A DNA stretch of 49,141 bases, taken from contig NZ_JAPDPH010000028.1 of NCBI RefSeq assembly GCF_026013475.1, positions 1 to 49,141 on the forward strand. The letters are read 5' to 3'. This stretch comes from Micromonospora yasonensis. Its GTDB lineage: Bacteria; Actinomycetota; Actinomycetes; Mycobacteriales; Micromonosporaceae. Positions within the stretch are counted from its first letter, which is position 1, and every line of letters begins with the position of its first letter. Below are positions 17,116 to 24,043 of the stretch, piece by piece. Under the pieces are notes generated by a model. It worked only from the letters and a program-made list of their open reading frames with translations, ran no database searches and had not been told where the DNA came from. The position numbers were made by a program, and so were the translations under genes.

Positions 17116-18252
17116 ATGACGGACACCGCCATCCGCCCGTACCGCGTCGAGATCCCGCAGATCGCCCTGGACGACCTCGCCGACCGGCTGCGCCGGACCA
17201 ACTGGCCCGGCGAGCTGCCCGGCGTCGGCGACGCCTACGGCATGGCGACCGATCGGGTCCGTGAGCTGGCGACGTACTGGTTGGAGAAGTTCGACTGGCG
17301 GACGGTCGAGGCACGACTGAACGCCCACCCGCAGTTCGTCACCGAGATCGACGGCGAGGAGATCCACTTCCTGCACGTCCGGTCGTCCCGGCCGGACGCC
17401 ACCCCGCTGGTGCTCACCCACGGCTGGCCCGGCTCGGTGGTCGAGTACCTGGACGTGATCACCCCGCTCACCGAGCCGACCGATCCGGACGCACCGGCGT
17501 TCCACCTGGTGATCCCGTCGCTGCCCGGCTTCGGTTTCTCCGGTCCGACCCGCAGCGCCGGCTGGAACCGCTACCGCACCGCCCGCGCCTGGGCCGCGCT
17601 GATGGCCCGCCTCGGGTACGACCGGTACGGCGCCGTCGGCAACGACGCCGGTTCGATGATCTCGCCCGAACTGGGCCGCCTCGACGCGGACCACGTGCTC
17701 GGCGTGCACGTCACCCAGCTCTTCTCGTTCCCGACCGGCGACCCGGCCGAGTTCCAGGAGCTCTCCGCGGCCGACCAGGCCGCGTTGCGGCACCTCCAGT
17801 GGTTCATCGAGAACAAGTTCTCCTTCAACCAGGTGCAGAGCCAGCAGCCGCAGACCCTCGCGTTCGCGCTGGCCGACTCGCCGGTCGGCCTGCTCGCCTG
17901 GAACGGGCAGCTCCTGGACGAGAGCCTCGATCCGGACTTCGTCCTGGCCAACGTCGCGATCTACTGGTTCACCGGCACGGCCGCCTCGGCGATGCGGTTC
18001 TACTGGGAGGACGCGCACGCCACCGAGCAGCCGACCGGGCCAACCACGGTGCCAACCGCGCTGGCGATGTTCCCCGGCGACTTCCAGTCGATCCGTCGGT
18101 TCGCCGACCGGGACCACGGCAACATCGTCAGCTGGCACGCCTTCGACGCCGGGCCCGAGAGGCGCGGGGACGTCGCCGGCCACTACGCCGCGCACGAGGC
18201 GACCGACGTTCTGGTCGGCGACATCCGGCAGTTCTTCGCCGGGCTCCGCTGA
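17116..18252 (+). CDS. Epoxide hydrolase (alpha/beta-hydrolase with EHN domain)
   Basis: The enzyme opens epoxides to diols through an Asp-ester intermediate. The protein is 378 residues. The N-terminal EHN region (IRPYRVEIPQIALDDLADRLRRTNWPGE) is typical of the microsomal-type family. HGWPGS at about 109 forms the oxyanion region, VGNDAGS at about 174 holds the nucleophilic Asp, and GHYAAHE at about 355 supplies the catalytic His. Tyr residues that activate the epoxide cannot be pinned down with certainty. ATG 17116 follows GAAGGAG by 5 bases; an upstream in-frame ATG lies inside the operator region and is rejected. Control by the divergent TetR gene is likely. Confidence 0.9.
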   Translation: MTDTAIRPYRVEIPQIALDDLADRLRRTNWPGELPGVGDAYGMATDRVRELATYWLEKFDWRTVEARLNAHPQFVTEIDGEEIHFLHVRSSRPDATPLVLTHGWPGSVVEYLDVITPLTEPTDPDAPAFHLVIPSLPGFGFSGPTRSAGWNRYRTARAWAALMARLGYDRYGAVGNDAGSMISPELGRLDADHVLGVHVTQLFSFPTGDPAEFQELSAADQAALRHLQWFIENKFSFNQVQSQQPQTLAFALADSPVGLLAWNGQLLDESLDPDFVLANVAIYWFTGTAASAMRFYWEDAHATEQPTGPTTVPTALAMFPGDFQSIRRFADRDHGNIVSWHAFDAGPERRGDVAGHYAAHEATDVLVGDIRQFFAGLR

Positions 18253-18333
18253 GCGTTCGACCGGTCGGCGTCAGCGCGGGGCGGGGCGGCGGGGCGGTAG
18301 GCACACAGCTTCTTTGGAGCTGAACCGTCTGCA

Positions 18334-18420
18334 GTTCTTCAGCGCGACGGAGACCGCGCCACCCACCCGGCCAGGGTCGGCTCGGCGATGCTGGAGCCGT
18401 GCGCGGCGGGGCAGGGCGTC
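18334..18420 (-). pseudogene. Degenerate, internally deleted fragment of clpB
   Basis: Bases 18334-18370 are identical to 15920-15956 of clpB, and 18371-18420 match 16054-16102 with one substitution and one inserted G. The 97 bases between these clpB segments are missing, with GG next to CCAG at the junction. The segments encode about residues 117-129 and 69-84 of the ClpB N-domain. The insertion shifts the frame, so no ClpB product is possible. The fragment has the same orientation as clpB and lies 2.3 kb away, just after the epoxide hydrolase. Confidence 0.85.
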
Positions 18421-18492
18421 ACTATCGCTCACGGGACCCGCAGCGGCGAGGACCAACCTTGCGCGCCCTTTCGAGCTGAGTCGTTTACGACA

Positions 18493-18756
18493 TCACCGAC
18501 CCGGCCGCCCAGGCACGCGGGCGGCGCACGGGGTTTCATGATCGGCCCGCAGGACGCAACGCCGGCCGCCGTCGAGCTTGCGGTCGCAGAACACCCAGTG
18601 GCGTACGCATTGATTGTCCTCGGTAGAGACAGTGATCCCGCCGAGGTCGACGACGGCAAGGAAGGCCAGCGACCGGCCGGCCGTCCGGCCGAGCATCTTC
18701 GCCCGAGCCAGGTCGGCCGCTCGCACCGGCAGGTGGATGACGTACCGGCCGGTCAC
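18493..18756 (-). CDS. Small Cys/His-containing protein coupled to the DivIVA-like gene
   Basis: The product is 87 residues from a GTG that overlaps the stop of the preceding gene (GTGA). The N-terminal half is strand-like (TGRYVIHLPVRAADLARAK, FLAVVDLGGITV). The C-terminal half reads HWVFCDRKLDGGRRCVLRADHETPC, with three Cys and a His spaced in a way that could bind zinc. No known family is recognised from memory with certainty; it is probably a lineage-specific actinobacterial protein. Its tight coupling suggests it works with the DivIVA-like protein. Base composition is like the surroundings. Confidence 0.6.
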   Translation of the reverse strand: MTGRYVIHLPVRAADLARAKMLGRTAGRSLAFLAVVDLGGITVSTEDNQCVRHWVFCDRKLDGGRRCVLRADHETPCAARVPGRPGR

Positions 18757-19076
18757 GGACGCCGGGCCAGGTCGCGCATGGTGGGAGCTTGGCGGGACTG
18801 CCACGTGCGGAGGGCGTCCTTGATCCGAGCCGTCTCCTCCCGGCTGCGGGCCACCTCGGCCTGCGCGGCGGCGAGGTCGGCGGCCACCCGGTCGAGGAAG
18901 GCGGCGACCTCGACCGGGTCCAGGCCACGACGGCGGGTGGCGAAGGTCCGACTCCGCACCTGCGAAGGCCGCAGCGGAAGGTACGACGTCGAGCGGTATG
19001 CGCCGGCCGGCGGCCCCGGTCTTGTCGCTGGGCCGGCGTTACGCCGCCTCAACAACGAACGCAGCGAGTTGCGCAC
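18753..19076 (-). CDS. Short DivIVA-like coiled-coil protein
   Basis: The protein is about 107 residues. The core LRPSQVRSRTFATRRRGLDPVEVAAFLDRVAADLAAAQAEVARSREETARIKDALRTWQ matches in outline the DivIVA N-terminal pattern, in which a basic/aromatic strand is followed by G-(L/Y)-x-x-x-E-V-x-x-F-L-D and a coiled coil. Full DivIVA/Wag31 has a long second coil; here it is cut to about 40 residues, so this is a mini-version that could bind membrane curvature or partner proteins. Start choice is uncertain: GTG 19076 is used because no ATG lies near the expected start. It is divergent from the GntR gene. Confidence 0.6.
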   Translation of the reverse strand: MRNSLRSLLRRRNAGPATRPGPPAGAYRSTSYLPLRPSQVRSRTFATRRRGLDPVEVAAFLDRVAADLAAAQAEVARSREETARIKDALRTWQSRQAPTMRDLARRP

Positions 19077-19228
19077 GATTATTCGGTCCCTTCTTCTGGG
19101 TCTCTGCGACGGCCTGCGCGGGCGGCACGACTGGTCCCGCGCGTGACCAGTCGTGCCGGCGACGGTTGCCAACCGGGAGGCCGGTTTGCCTACCAGGCTT
19201 TCCGCCGAAGGCATCCGCACGGGAAACA

Positions 19229-19273
19229 TACAATGCAAAGCATGCAATGACAAGGAGTGACCATGCTAAGCAC
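19229..19273 (+). promoter_or_regulatory. GntR gene control region: TACAAT box and two ATGC(A/T)AAGCA repeats
   Basis: TACAAT (19229-19234) is a good -10. ATGCAAAGCAT (19233-19243) is an inverted repeat overlapping it, and ATGCTAAGCAC (19263-19273) is a near copy exactly 30 bases further on. Three helical turns of spacing suggests co-operative binding by one regulator, probably the GntR protein encoded just downstream. Confidence 0.6.
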
Positions 19274-19289
19274 GCGAAGTGTTGGCTGA
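19263..19289 (+). other. Eight-codon open frame with ribosome-binding site, possible leader peptide
   Basis: AAGGAG precedes an ATG by 6 bases; the frame reads MLSTRSVG and stops. It lies between the promoter and the GntR start. It may be a leader peptide or a chance frame; the operator repeat overlaps its first codons. Confidence 0.3.
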
Positions 19290-19337
19290 CCGGTCTCGGA
19301 CATGGGAAGATCTTGGGGCCTACCAGGAGTTGCCGCC

Positions 19338-19568
19338 ATGCCCCGAATTTCCGACCGCCAGCGAATCGCACAGGACATCAGAGACAAGATCACCTCGGGC
19401 GAATACGCCCCCGGCGGCAAGCTCCCGTCCCTGCGTGAGCTGATCGCGCACTACGGAGTCTCCGCGGAGCCGGTCCGCTCGGCGCTGTTGATCCTCCAAG
19501 CGGAAGGCTTGGTCGAGGGCCACCAAGGGAAGGGCATCTACGTCACTCCCCGGGACCCGGCCTCCTGA
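19338..19568 (+). CDS. Minimal GntR-type winged-helix regulator
   Basis: The product is 76 residues and consists of little more than the DNA-binding domain: RIAQDIRDKITSGEYAPGGKLPSLRELIAHYGVSAEPVRSALLILQAEGLVEGHQGKGIYVTP. This is a full GntR wHTH including the wing. The usual C-terminal ligand domain is absent, as in small GntR regulators of mobile or accessory actinobacterial elements. ATG 19338 follows AGGAG by 8 bases. The paired repeats at 19233 and 19263 are its likely operators. It faces away from the DivIVA-like/Cys-rich pair, which it may also regulate. Confidence 0.85.
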   Translation: MPRISDRQRIAQDIRDKITSGEYAPGGKLPSLRELIAHYGVSAEPVRSALLILQAEGLVEGHQGKGIYVTPRDPAS

Positions 19569-19678
19569 TCTCGATGTTCCGGGGTTGATAGCGCAAGCGG
19601 TTCAGCTCGAAAGAGCGCCACCACCACACGCGGTGGTCCAGCCTGCCGGGCCGGCGGAGCCACCCGGCGCGCCGGCCG

Positions 19679-20788
19679 TCAGTCCCCGGTCAGCACCAGC
19701 CTGATCCAGCGCCGGTTCCCGACCGGCCCGACGTTCAGCACGATCTCGTCCGGCGCGCGGGCCAGCAGGGTCCCGTCGCCGAGCAGGCGCAGGTGGTGCT
19801 CGGGGCCGACCGGCCAGTCCACCCGCTCGTACCGGCCGTCGACCACGATGCCCGCCCCGTCGGGGCCGGTGACCGCTACCCGGCCGTCGCCGACCGGCAC
19901 CGCCGACGCGACCCGGTCCGGGTGGCCGTCGGCGCGGACCGGCTCCCATCGGCCCCGCCACCGCCAGAGGGCCGGAAAGCCGGTCCGGTCGGGCCGCTCC
20001 CCGACCAGCCACGGCTCGCCGTCCGGCGCGCGCACCGGGCGGAGCACGCCCACCGCGCCGTCCGGCGCCGGCACCGCCGTCCGCTGCCAGCTGCGTCCCT
20101 GATCGGCCGAGACCGCCGCGTACGGTCGGCCGGCGTCGTCCGCACCGGCCGCCACCAGCAGGTCACCGGCCTCGGCCACGTCCTGCACCCGGGACAGGCC
20201 GGGCTGGGCGGGCAGCGGGCGCAGCCGTCGGCCGTCCCACCGGACCACCCGCCCGCCGTCCTGGTCGGTCACCTGGAATCGGCCGTCCGGCCCGGTCAGC
20301 CCGGGTGGCGGGGCGACTCCCGGGTGGTGGGTGAAGGTGGCGCCGGCGTCCGTCGAGGCGTACCAGCCGAACGGCTCGGCGCCCAGGACCAGCAGGCCGT
20401 TCGGCGCGTAGAGCTGCTGGTTATCGGCCACCGGACGGGGATGCGGCAGGGAACGCCAGGAGCGGCCACCGTCCCGGGAGGCGAAGAGCAGCGCCGGGCA
20501 CTCCCGCCCCGGCGGCCGGCCGTCGCAGGTGGCGAAGAGGGCGTACGCCCGCTCGGCGTCGACGAACTCGACGTACGGCGGACCGTACCGCTCAGCGACG
20601 GCGACCCCGACGTGGCGTACCTCATCGACGTCGGCGACCGGCCGCGGCGCCGGCAGGCTGGCGACCGGCCGGGGCGACGCGGACGCCCGGTCCGGCGGCG
20701 GCCGGCGGACGTCCCCGATCGAGCAGCCGGCCAGGGCGGGCACGAGCAACACGATGATCACCTTGTGACTGGTTCGCCAGCCCACCAT
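19679..20788 (-). CDS. Lipoprotein with BNR/Asp-box beta-propeller repeats
   Basis: The protein is about 369 residues. A short signal ends in the lipobox LAGC (Cys about 22), so it is expected to be lipid-anchored outside the membrane. Asp-box motifs (S-x-D-x-G-x-(S/T)-W type) appear as SRDGGRSW, STDAGATF and SADQGRSW, the pattern of sialidase-like and photosystem-assembly-like propellers. No sialidase Arg triad can be identified, so a binding rather than enzymatic role is likelier. GGAGG lies immediately before the ATG; GTG at 20785 is an equally good start. It is divergent from the antiporter pair. Confidence 0.8.
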   Translation of the reverse strand: MVGWRTSHKVIIVLLVPALAGCSIGDVRRPPPDRASASPRPVASLPAPRPVADVDEVRHVGVAVAERYGPPYVEFVDAERAYALFATCDGRPPGRECPALLFASRDGGRSWRSLPHPRPVADNQQLYAPNGLLVLGAEPFGWYASTDAGATFTHHPGVAPPPGLTGPDGRFQVTDQDGGRVVRWDGRRLRPLPAQPGLSRVQDVAEAGDLLVAAGADDAGRPYAAVSADQGRSWQRTAVPAPDGAVGVLRPVRAPDGEPWLVGERPDRTGFPALWRWRGRWEPVRADGHPDRVASAVPVGDGRVAVTGPDGAGIVVDGRYERVDWPVGPEHHLRLLGDGTLLARAPDEIVLNVGPVGNRRWIRLVLTGD

Positions 20789-20802
20789 GCCTCCAGCGCA
20801 GG

Positions 20803-20808
20803 TAGCCT
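20803..20808 (+). promoter_or_regulatory. Candidate -10 box (TAGCCT) for a leaderless khtT-like transcript
   Basis: TAGCCT is followed by 7 bases and then the ATG at 20816, with no ribosome-binding site between. Confidence 0.45.
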
Positions 20809-20815
20809 CACCTGG

Positions 20816-21313
20816 ATGCGAGTACGTGTCGAACAGACTGCCCTCCCGGGGATCGGTGTACGTCACGACCTGGTGACGGAATCCGGGCGCCGGCTCGGCG
20901 TGGTCTCCCACCGCAATGGCCGCCGGGACCTTGTCCTCTACGACCCGGACGATCCCGACTCCTGTCAGCACGACATACCGCTGACCGACGACGAGGCGGA
21001 GGCGCTGGCCGACATCCTCGGCGCCTCGCTCATGCTCGGCCAGCTCGCCGGGCTGCGCGAGCAGGCCGCCGGGCTGCTCACCGAGCAGATCGCGATCCCG
21101 GCCGGCTCGAAGTACGTCAACAAGCGGCTGGGTGACACCAAGGCACGGACCCGCACCAGCGCGTCCATCGTGGCCGTGCTGCGGGACGGCGAGGTGATCG
21201 TCTCGCCCGATCCCACCTTCCGCTTCGCCGCCGGTGACGTGGTGGTCGTGGTCGGCACCCGGCAGGGCCTCGACGGAGTGACCGCGATCCTCGCCGAAAC
21301 CCCGGACGGCTGA
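20816..21313 (+). CDS. KhtT-like regulatory subunit of a cation/proton antiporter (TrkA-C domain)
   Basis: The protein is 165 residues. The N-terminal half (MRVRVEQTALPGIGVRHDLVTESGRRLGVVSH) is the KhtT-type domain. The C-terminal half (ARTRTSASIVAVLRDGEVIVSPDPTFRFAAGDVVVVVGT) is a clear TrkA-C/RCK-C ligand-binding domain. In Bacillus, KhtT gates the K+/H+ antiporter KhtU in response to pH and cyclic di-AMP; the same role is inferred here. The antiporter gene follows after 7 bases, so the two are co-transcribed. Confidence 0.85.
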   Translation: MRVRVEQTALPGIGVRHDLVTESGRRLGVVSHRNGRRDLVLYDPDDPDSCQHDIPLTDDEAEALADILGASLMLGQLAGLREQAAGLLTEQIAIPAGSKYVNKRLGDTKARTRTSASIVAVLRDGEVIVSPDPTFRFAAGDVVVVVGTRQGLDGVTAILAETPDG

Positions 21314-21320
21314 GGCGCGG

Positions 21321-22529
21321 ATGCACGAAACCACAACTCTGCTCGTCGAGGTCGGTGCGCTTCTGCTCCTGCTCGGTCTGCTCGGCCGGCTCAGCCGTCG
21401 CTTCGGTGTCTCGCCCATCCCCCTCTACCTGCTCGCCGGGCTGGCCTTCGGCCACGGCGGCCTGCTACGCCTGAACGCCAGCGAGGAGTTCTTCGCGGTC
21501 GGCGCCGAGATCGGCGTGATCCTGCTGCTGGTCATGCTCGGCCTGGAATACAGCGCCGACGAACTGGTGGGCAACCTCCGCTCGGCGGCCCCGGCCGGGC
21601 TGATCGACGCGGTGCTCAACGCGCTGCCCGGCTTCGCCTTCGCCCTACTGCTCGGCTGGGGCTGGGTGGCCGCCGTGGTGCTCGCCGGGGTCACCTGGGT
21701 CTCCTCCTCCGGCGTGATCGCCAAGGTGCTCGGCGACCTCGGTCGGGTCGGTAACCGGGAGACCCCGGTGATCCTCTCGGTGCTGGTCATCGAGGACCTG
21801 GCGATGGCCCTCTACCTGCCGCTGGTCACCGCGCTGCTCGCCGGGGTCGGCCTGGTCAAGGGCGGCATCGCGCTCGCCGTCGCGGTGCTCACCGTGGTCG
21901 CCGTGCTGGCCGTCGCCATCCGGTACGGGCATCTGATCTCCGCGGCCCTGTCGGCGAAGGACCCGGAGGCGCTGCTGCTCGGCGTACTCGGCCTGACCCT
22001 GCTGGTCGCCGGCGCCGCGGCCAAGCTCCAGGTCTCCGCCGCGGTCGGCGCGTTCCTGGTCGGCATCGCCCTCTCCGGGCCGGTGGCACACCACGCGACC
22101 GAGCTGCTCTCCCCGCTGCGGGACCTCTTCGCCGCGGTGTTCTTCGTCTTCTTCGGGCTGGTCACCGACCCGCTCGACATGCCGCCGGTGCTGCTGCCGG
22201 CGCTGGTGCTGGCCGTGGTCACCATGGGGACGAAGCTGCTCACCGGCTGGTTGGCCGCCCGCCGGGCGGGCATCGCCGAGCCGGGTCGCTGGCGGGCCGG
22301 CTTCGCGCTCACCCCGCGCGGGGAGTTCTCGATCGTCATCGCTGGCCTCGCCGTCGCCGCCGCGTACCCGGTCGAACCGAAGCTGGCCGCGCTCGCCACG
22401 GCGTACGTGCTGATCACCGTGGTGACCGGGCCGATGCTGGCCCGGCTGCCCGATACGCCCTGGTTCAAGCGCTGGCTGCGCCGGCGCAGCGCCGCCCGGC
22501 CGCCGGTTCCGGTGCGGGTCGGCGAGTGA
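21321..22529 (+). CDS. KhtU/KefB-like cation/proton antiporter (CPA2)
   Basis: The protein is 402 residues with about 12 hydrophobic segments of the CPA2 (Kef/KhtU) class. Recognisable stretches are LYLLAGLAFGHGGLL, LLLVMLGLEYSADEL, WVSSSGVIAKVLGDLGRVGNRETPVILSVLVIEDLAMALYLPL, with the membrane Asp expected for ion exchange in VIEDLAMA, and LTPRGEFSIVIAGLAV near the end. It lacks the C-terminal TrkA-N domain of KefB/KefC, consistent with regulation by the separate KhtT-like subunit. Substrate is most likely K+, by analogy; Na+ cannot be excluded. Confidence 0.88.
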   Translation: MHETTTLLVEVGALLLLLGLLGRLSRRFGVSPIPLYLLAGLAFGHGGLLRLNASEEFFAVGAEIGVILLLVMLGLEYSADELVGNLRSAAPAGLIDAVLNALPGFAFALLLGWGWVAAVVLAGVTWVSSSGVIAKVLGDLGRVGNRETPVILSVLVIEDLAMALYLPLVTALLAGVGLVKGGIALAVAVLTVVAVLAVAIRYGHLISAALSAKDPEALLLGVLGLTLLVAGAAAKLQVSAAVGAFLVGIALSGPVAHHATELLSPLRDLFAAVFFVFFGLVTDPLDMPPVLLPALVLAVVTMGTKLLTGWLAARRAGIAEPGRWRAGFALTPRGEFSIVIAGLAVAAAYPVEPKLAALATAYVLITVVTGPMLARLPDTPWFKRWLRRRSAARPPVPVRVGE

Positions 22530-22698
22530 CCGTCTCCGGGCCGGGTCGACCGTACGGTTGGCCCGGCCCGGCCAACGGTCGCCGAATTGATTCCGGGAAG
22601 GTCTACCGCTGACCTGCGTAACCGCGTTACCGTGTCGCCCCAGCAGCCAGGTCCGCGGGTGGCTGGTGCCCCCGCAAGCGGAAGCGGAAGGTCGGCCG

Positions 22699-23127
22699 GT
22701 GAGCGTGCAGAACGAGGCGTTCCACGGCTTCGCCAATCCCGTCGACCCGTCGCCGGCGGAGCTACGGGCGTGGGCGTACCACCCCGACTCCGTACCGCTG
22801 ACCTCAATGCCGCCGGACTGGGACCTGCTGGTCGCCGGTGACCACCTGGTGCAGACGCTCTTCGAACTGGCCATGGATCCGGCCTGCCCGGCCCGCCGGT
22901 TCGCCCTGCACTGCCTCTACATCTACGCCGCCGACGGCATCCGGACCAACTTCCGGGCCCACCCGAAGCGCCGCTTCCGCAAGCTCGTGGAGCAGGCCGA
23001 ACGGGCCGGTGACGAACTGATGCGCAACTGGGCGCACAACAGCCGGGTGCTGCTCGCCCGGCCGGACCTCTTCGCCTACCGCGACTGGTGCGAGGGCGGC
23101 CTGGTACGCGAGAACCGCCGCCTTTGA
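22699..23127 (+). CDS. Conserved-looking 142-residue protein of unknown function
   Basis: The protein is soluble and helical, with NPVDPSPAELRAWAYHPDSVPLTSMPPDWDLLVAG followed by TLFELAMDPACPARRFALHCLYIYAADGIRTN. The high density of Trp, His, Cys and Tyr and the good codon bias suggest a real, constrained protein. Similar sequences occur in actinobacteria as hypothetical proteins, but no function is known to me. GTG 22699 follows GGAAGG by 7 bases. It is followed by a strong hairpin. It stands alone between the antiporter and the minus-strand small gene. Confidence 0.7.
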   Translation: MSVQNEAFHGFANPVDPSPAELRAWAYHPDSVPLTSMPPDWDLLVAGDHLVQTLFELAMDPACPARRFALHCLYIYAADGIRTNFRAHPKRRFRKLVEQAERAGDELMRNWAHNSRVLLARPDLFAYRDWCEGGLVRENRRL

Positions 23128-23133
23128 TGGCGA

Positions 23134-23166
23134 ACGGGCCGGGACCCCCCGTGGGTCCCGGCCCGT
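23134..23166 (+). terminator. Hairpin terminator after the 142-residue gene
   Basis: ACGGGCCGGGACCC and GGGTCCCGGCCCGT form a perfect 14-base stem with a 5-base loop, 6 bases after the stop codon. Confidence 0.75.
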
Positions 23167-23171
23167 ACGTC

Positions 23172-23195
23172 GGCGGATCGTCAGGTCGATCCGCC
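23172..23195 (-). terminator. Hairpin with the stop codon of the small minus-strand gene in its loop
   Basis: GGCGGATCG and CGATCCGCC form a 9-base stem; the loop TCAGGT contains the stop codon of the gene ending at 23181. Likely terminator for that gene. Confidence 0.5.
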
Positions 23196-23387
23196 CTGCT
23201 TCTTGCGCCGTTCATCGGCTCTGGCCCGGTCGACGCCGTGGTCCACCTGATCGGCGAAGCGCCCGTCTCTGATCTTGTCGGTGAAGGCGGTCTTGGTGAG
23301 CCGATCGAACCGCTCGCGGACGCTCTCGGCCGCCTTCTCCAGCCGGTCCTCCGCCTGTTGTGCCACCTTCTTCGCCGATTCCGCCAT
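23181..23387 (-). CDS. Small charged helical protein
   Basis: The product is about 68 residues: MAESAKKVAQQAEDRLEKAA and onward, amphipathic helix with a tail DHGVDRARADERRKKQGG. High charge and lack of Cys recall small actinobacterial stress or antitoxin-like proteins (e.g. the MT0933-like group), but the match is not strong enough to assign. ATG 23387 is preceded by AGGGGGAG; a TTG at 23402 is the alternative. No toxin-like partner is adjacent. Confidence 0.5.
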   Translation of the reverse strand: MAESAKKVAQQAEDRLEKAAESVRERFDRLTKTAFTDKIRDGRFADQVDHGVDRARADERRKKQGGST

Positions 23388-23500
23388 GGCTCCCCCTGCC
23401 AACTCGGCGTCCGGATTAAGTTGGTTGGACCTGATTCATAGACTAACCGACCCCGCCTCTCCCGCGCCCCGCTTTGCCGAACCGCGAGCCCGCGCGGACA

Positions 23501-23551
23501 CAAAAAGAATCTTGGACAGTTGCCGTTCGTGACGAGCGGCAACTGTCCAAG
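23501..23551 (-). terminator. Canonical intrinsic terminator of the dnaK-grpE-dnaJ-hspR operon
   Basis: CTTGGACAGTTGCCG and its exact complement form a 15-base stem with an 11-base loop. On the minus strand it is followed by ATTCTTTTTG, a true T run. It begins about 20 bases after the hspR stop. It is one of the few hairpins in the window with a U tract. Confidence 0.9.
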
Positions 23552-23572
23552 GTCGCAATTGCGGGGCGCGGG

Positions 23573-24013
23573 TCAGCGGTCGGGGGTACGGCGGGGGCGC
23601 CACACGACGAGCGCCGTGGAGGTGCGGTTCGTGGGGACGAGGTCACCGCGCGGGAAGCCGCCGAGCGACTCCAGCTCGGCGATCCGGCGGTACGCGGCGT
23701 CCAGCTCCGCCTCCAGCCGGGCCACCCGCTGCTGAGCCTCCTCCAGCAGCCGTTCCAGTCCGATGATCCGCTTGACCCCGGCCAGGTTGATCCCGTCGTC
23801 CTGGCTGAGTCGCTGCACCTCGCGGAGCAGCACCACGTCGCGGACGCTGTACCGGCGACCACCACCGGAGGCCCGGCCGGCCTGCACCAGGCCAAGCCGG
23901 TCGTACTGGCGCAGGGTCTGCGGGTGCATGCCCGCCATCCGCGCCGCCACCGAGATCATCAGCACCTTGGCCTCGTAGGCAGGGTCACCCGAGCCGACGA
24001 ACTCCTCCGACAT
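23573..24013 (-). CDS. hspR: HspR, MerR-type heat-shock repressor
   Basis: The protein is 146 residues. The MerR-type DNA-binding domain is MISVAARMAGMHPQTLRQYDRLGLVQAGRASGGGRRYSVRDVVLLREV (about 19-66), followed by SQDDGINLAGVKRIIGLE, a hallmark of HspR, and a coiled coil (LLEEAQQRVARLEAELDAAYRRIAELE). HspR binds HAIR palindromes, with DnaK as co-repressor in Streptomyces. HAIR sites are present before dnaK (its own operon) and clpB. As last gene of the operon it closes the feedback loop. The C-terminal 30 residues are variable. Confidence 0.95.
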   Translation of the reverse strand: MSEEFVGSGDPAYEAKVLMISVAARMAGMHPQTLRQYDRLGLVQAGRASGGGRRYSVRDVVLLREVQRLSQDDGINLAGVKRIIGLERLLEEAQQRVARLEAELDAAYRRIAELESLGGFPRGDLVPTNRTSTALVVWRPRRTPDR

Positions 24014-24043
24014 CCCCGCTCACCTCCGCTGCCTTCCCACCGG

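Noticed and set aside
18252..19338. Possible insertion sequence in the accessory patch
   Set aside because: No transposase fragment, no terminal inverted repeats and no target duplication were found; only the clpB scrap hints at rearrangement.
23181..23402. Toxin-antitoxin pair at the small charged gene
   Set aside because: The small protein only loosely resembles antitoxins and no toxin-like gene is next to it.
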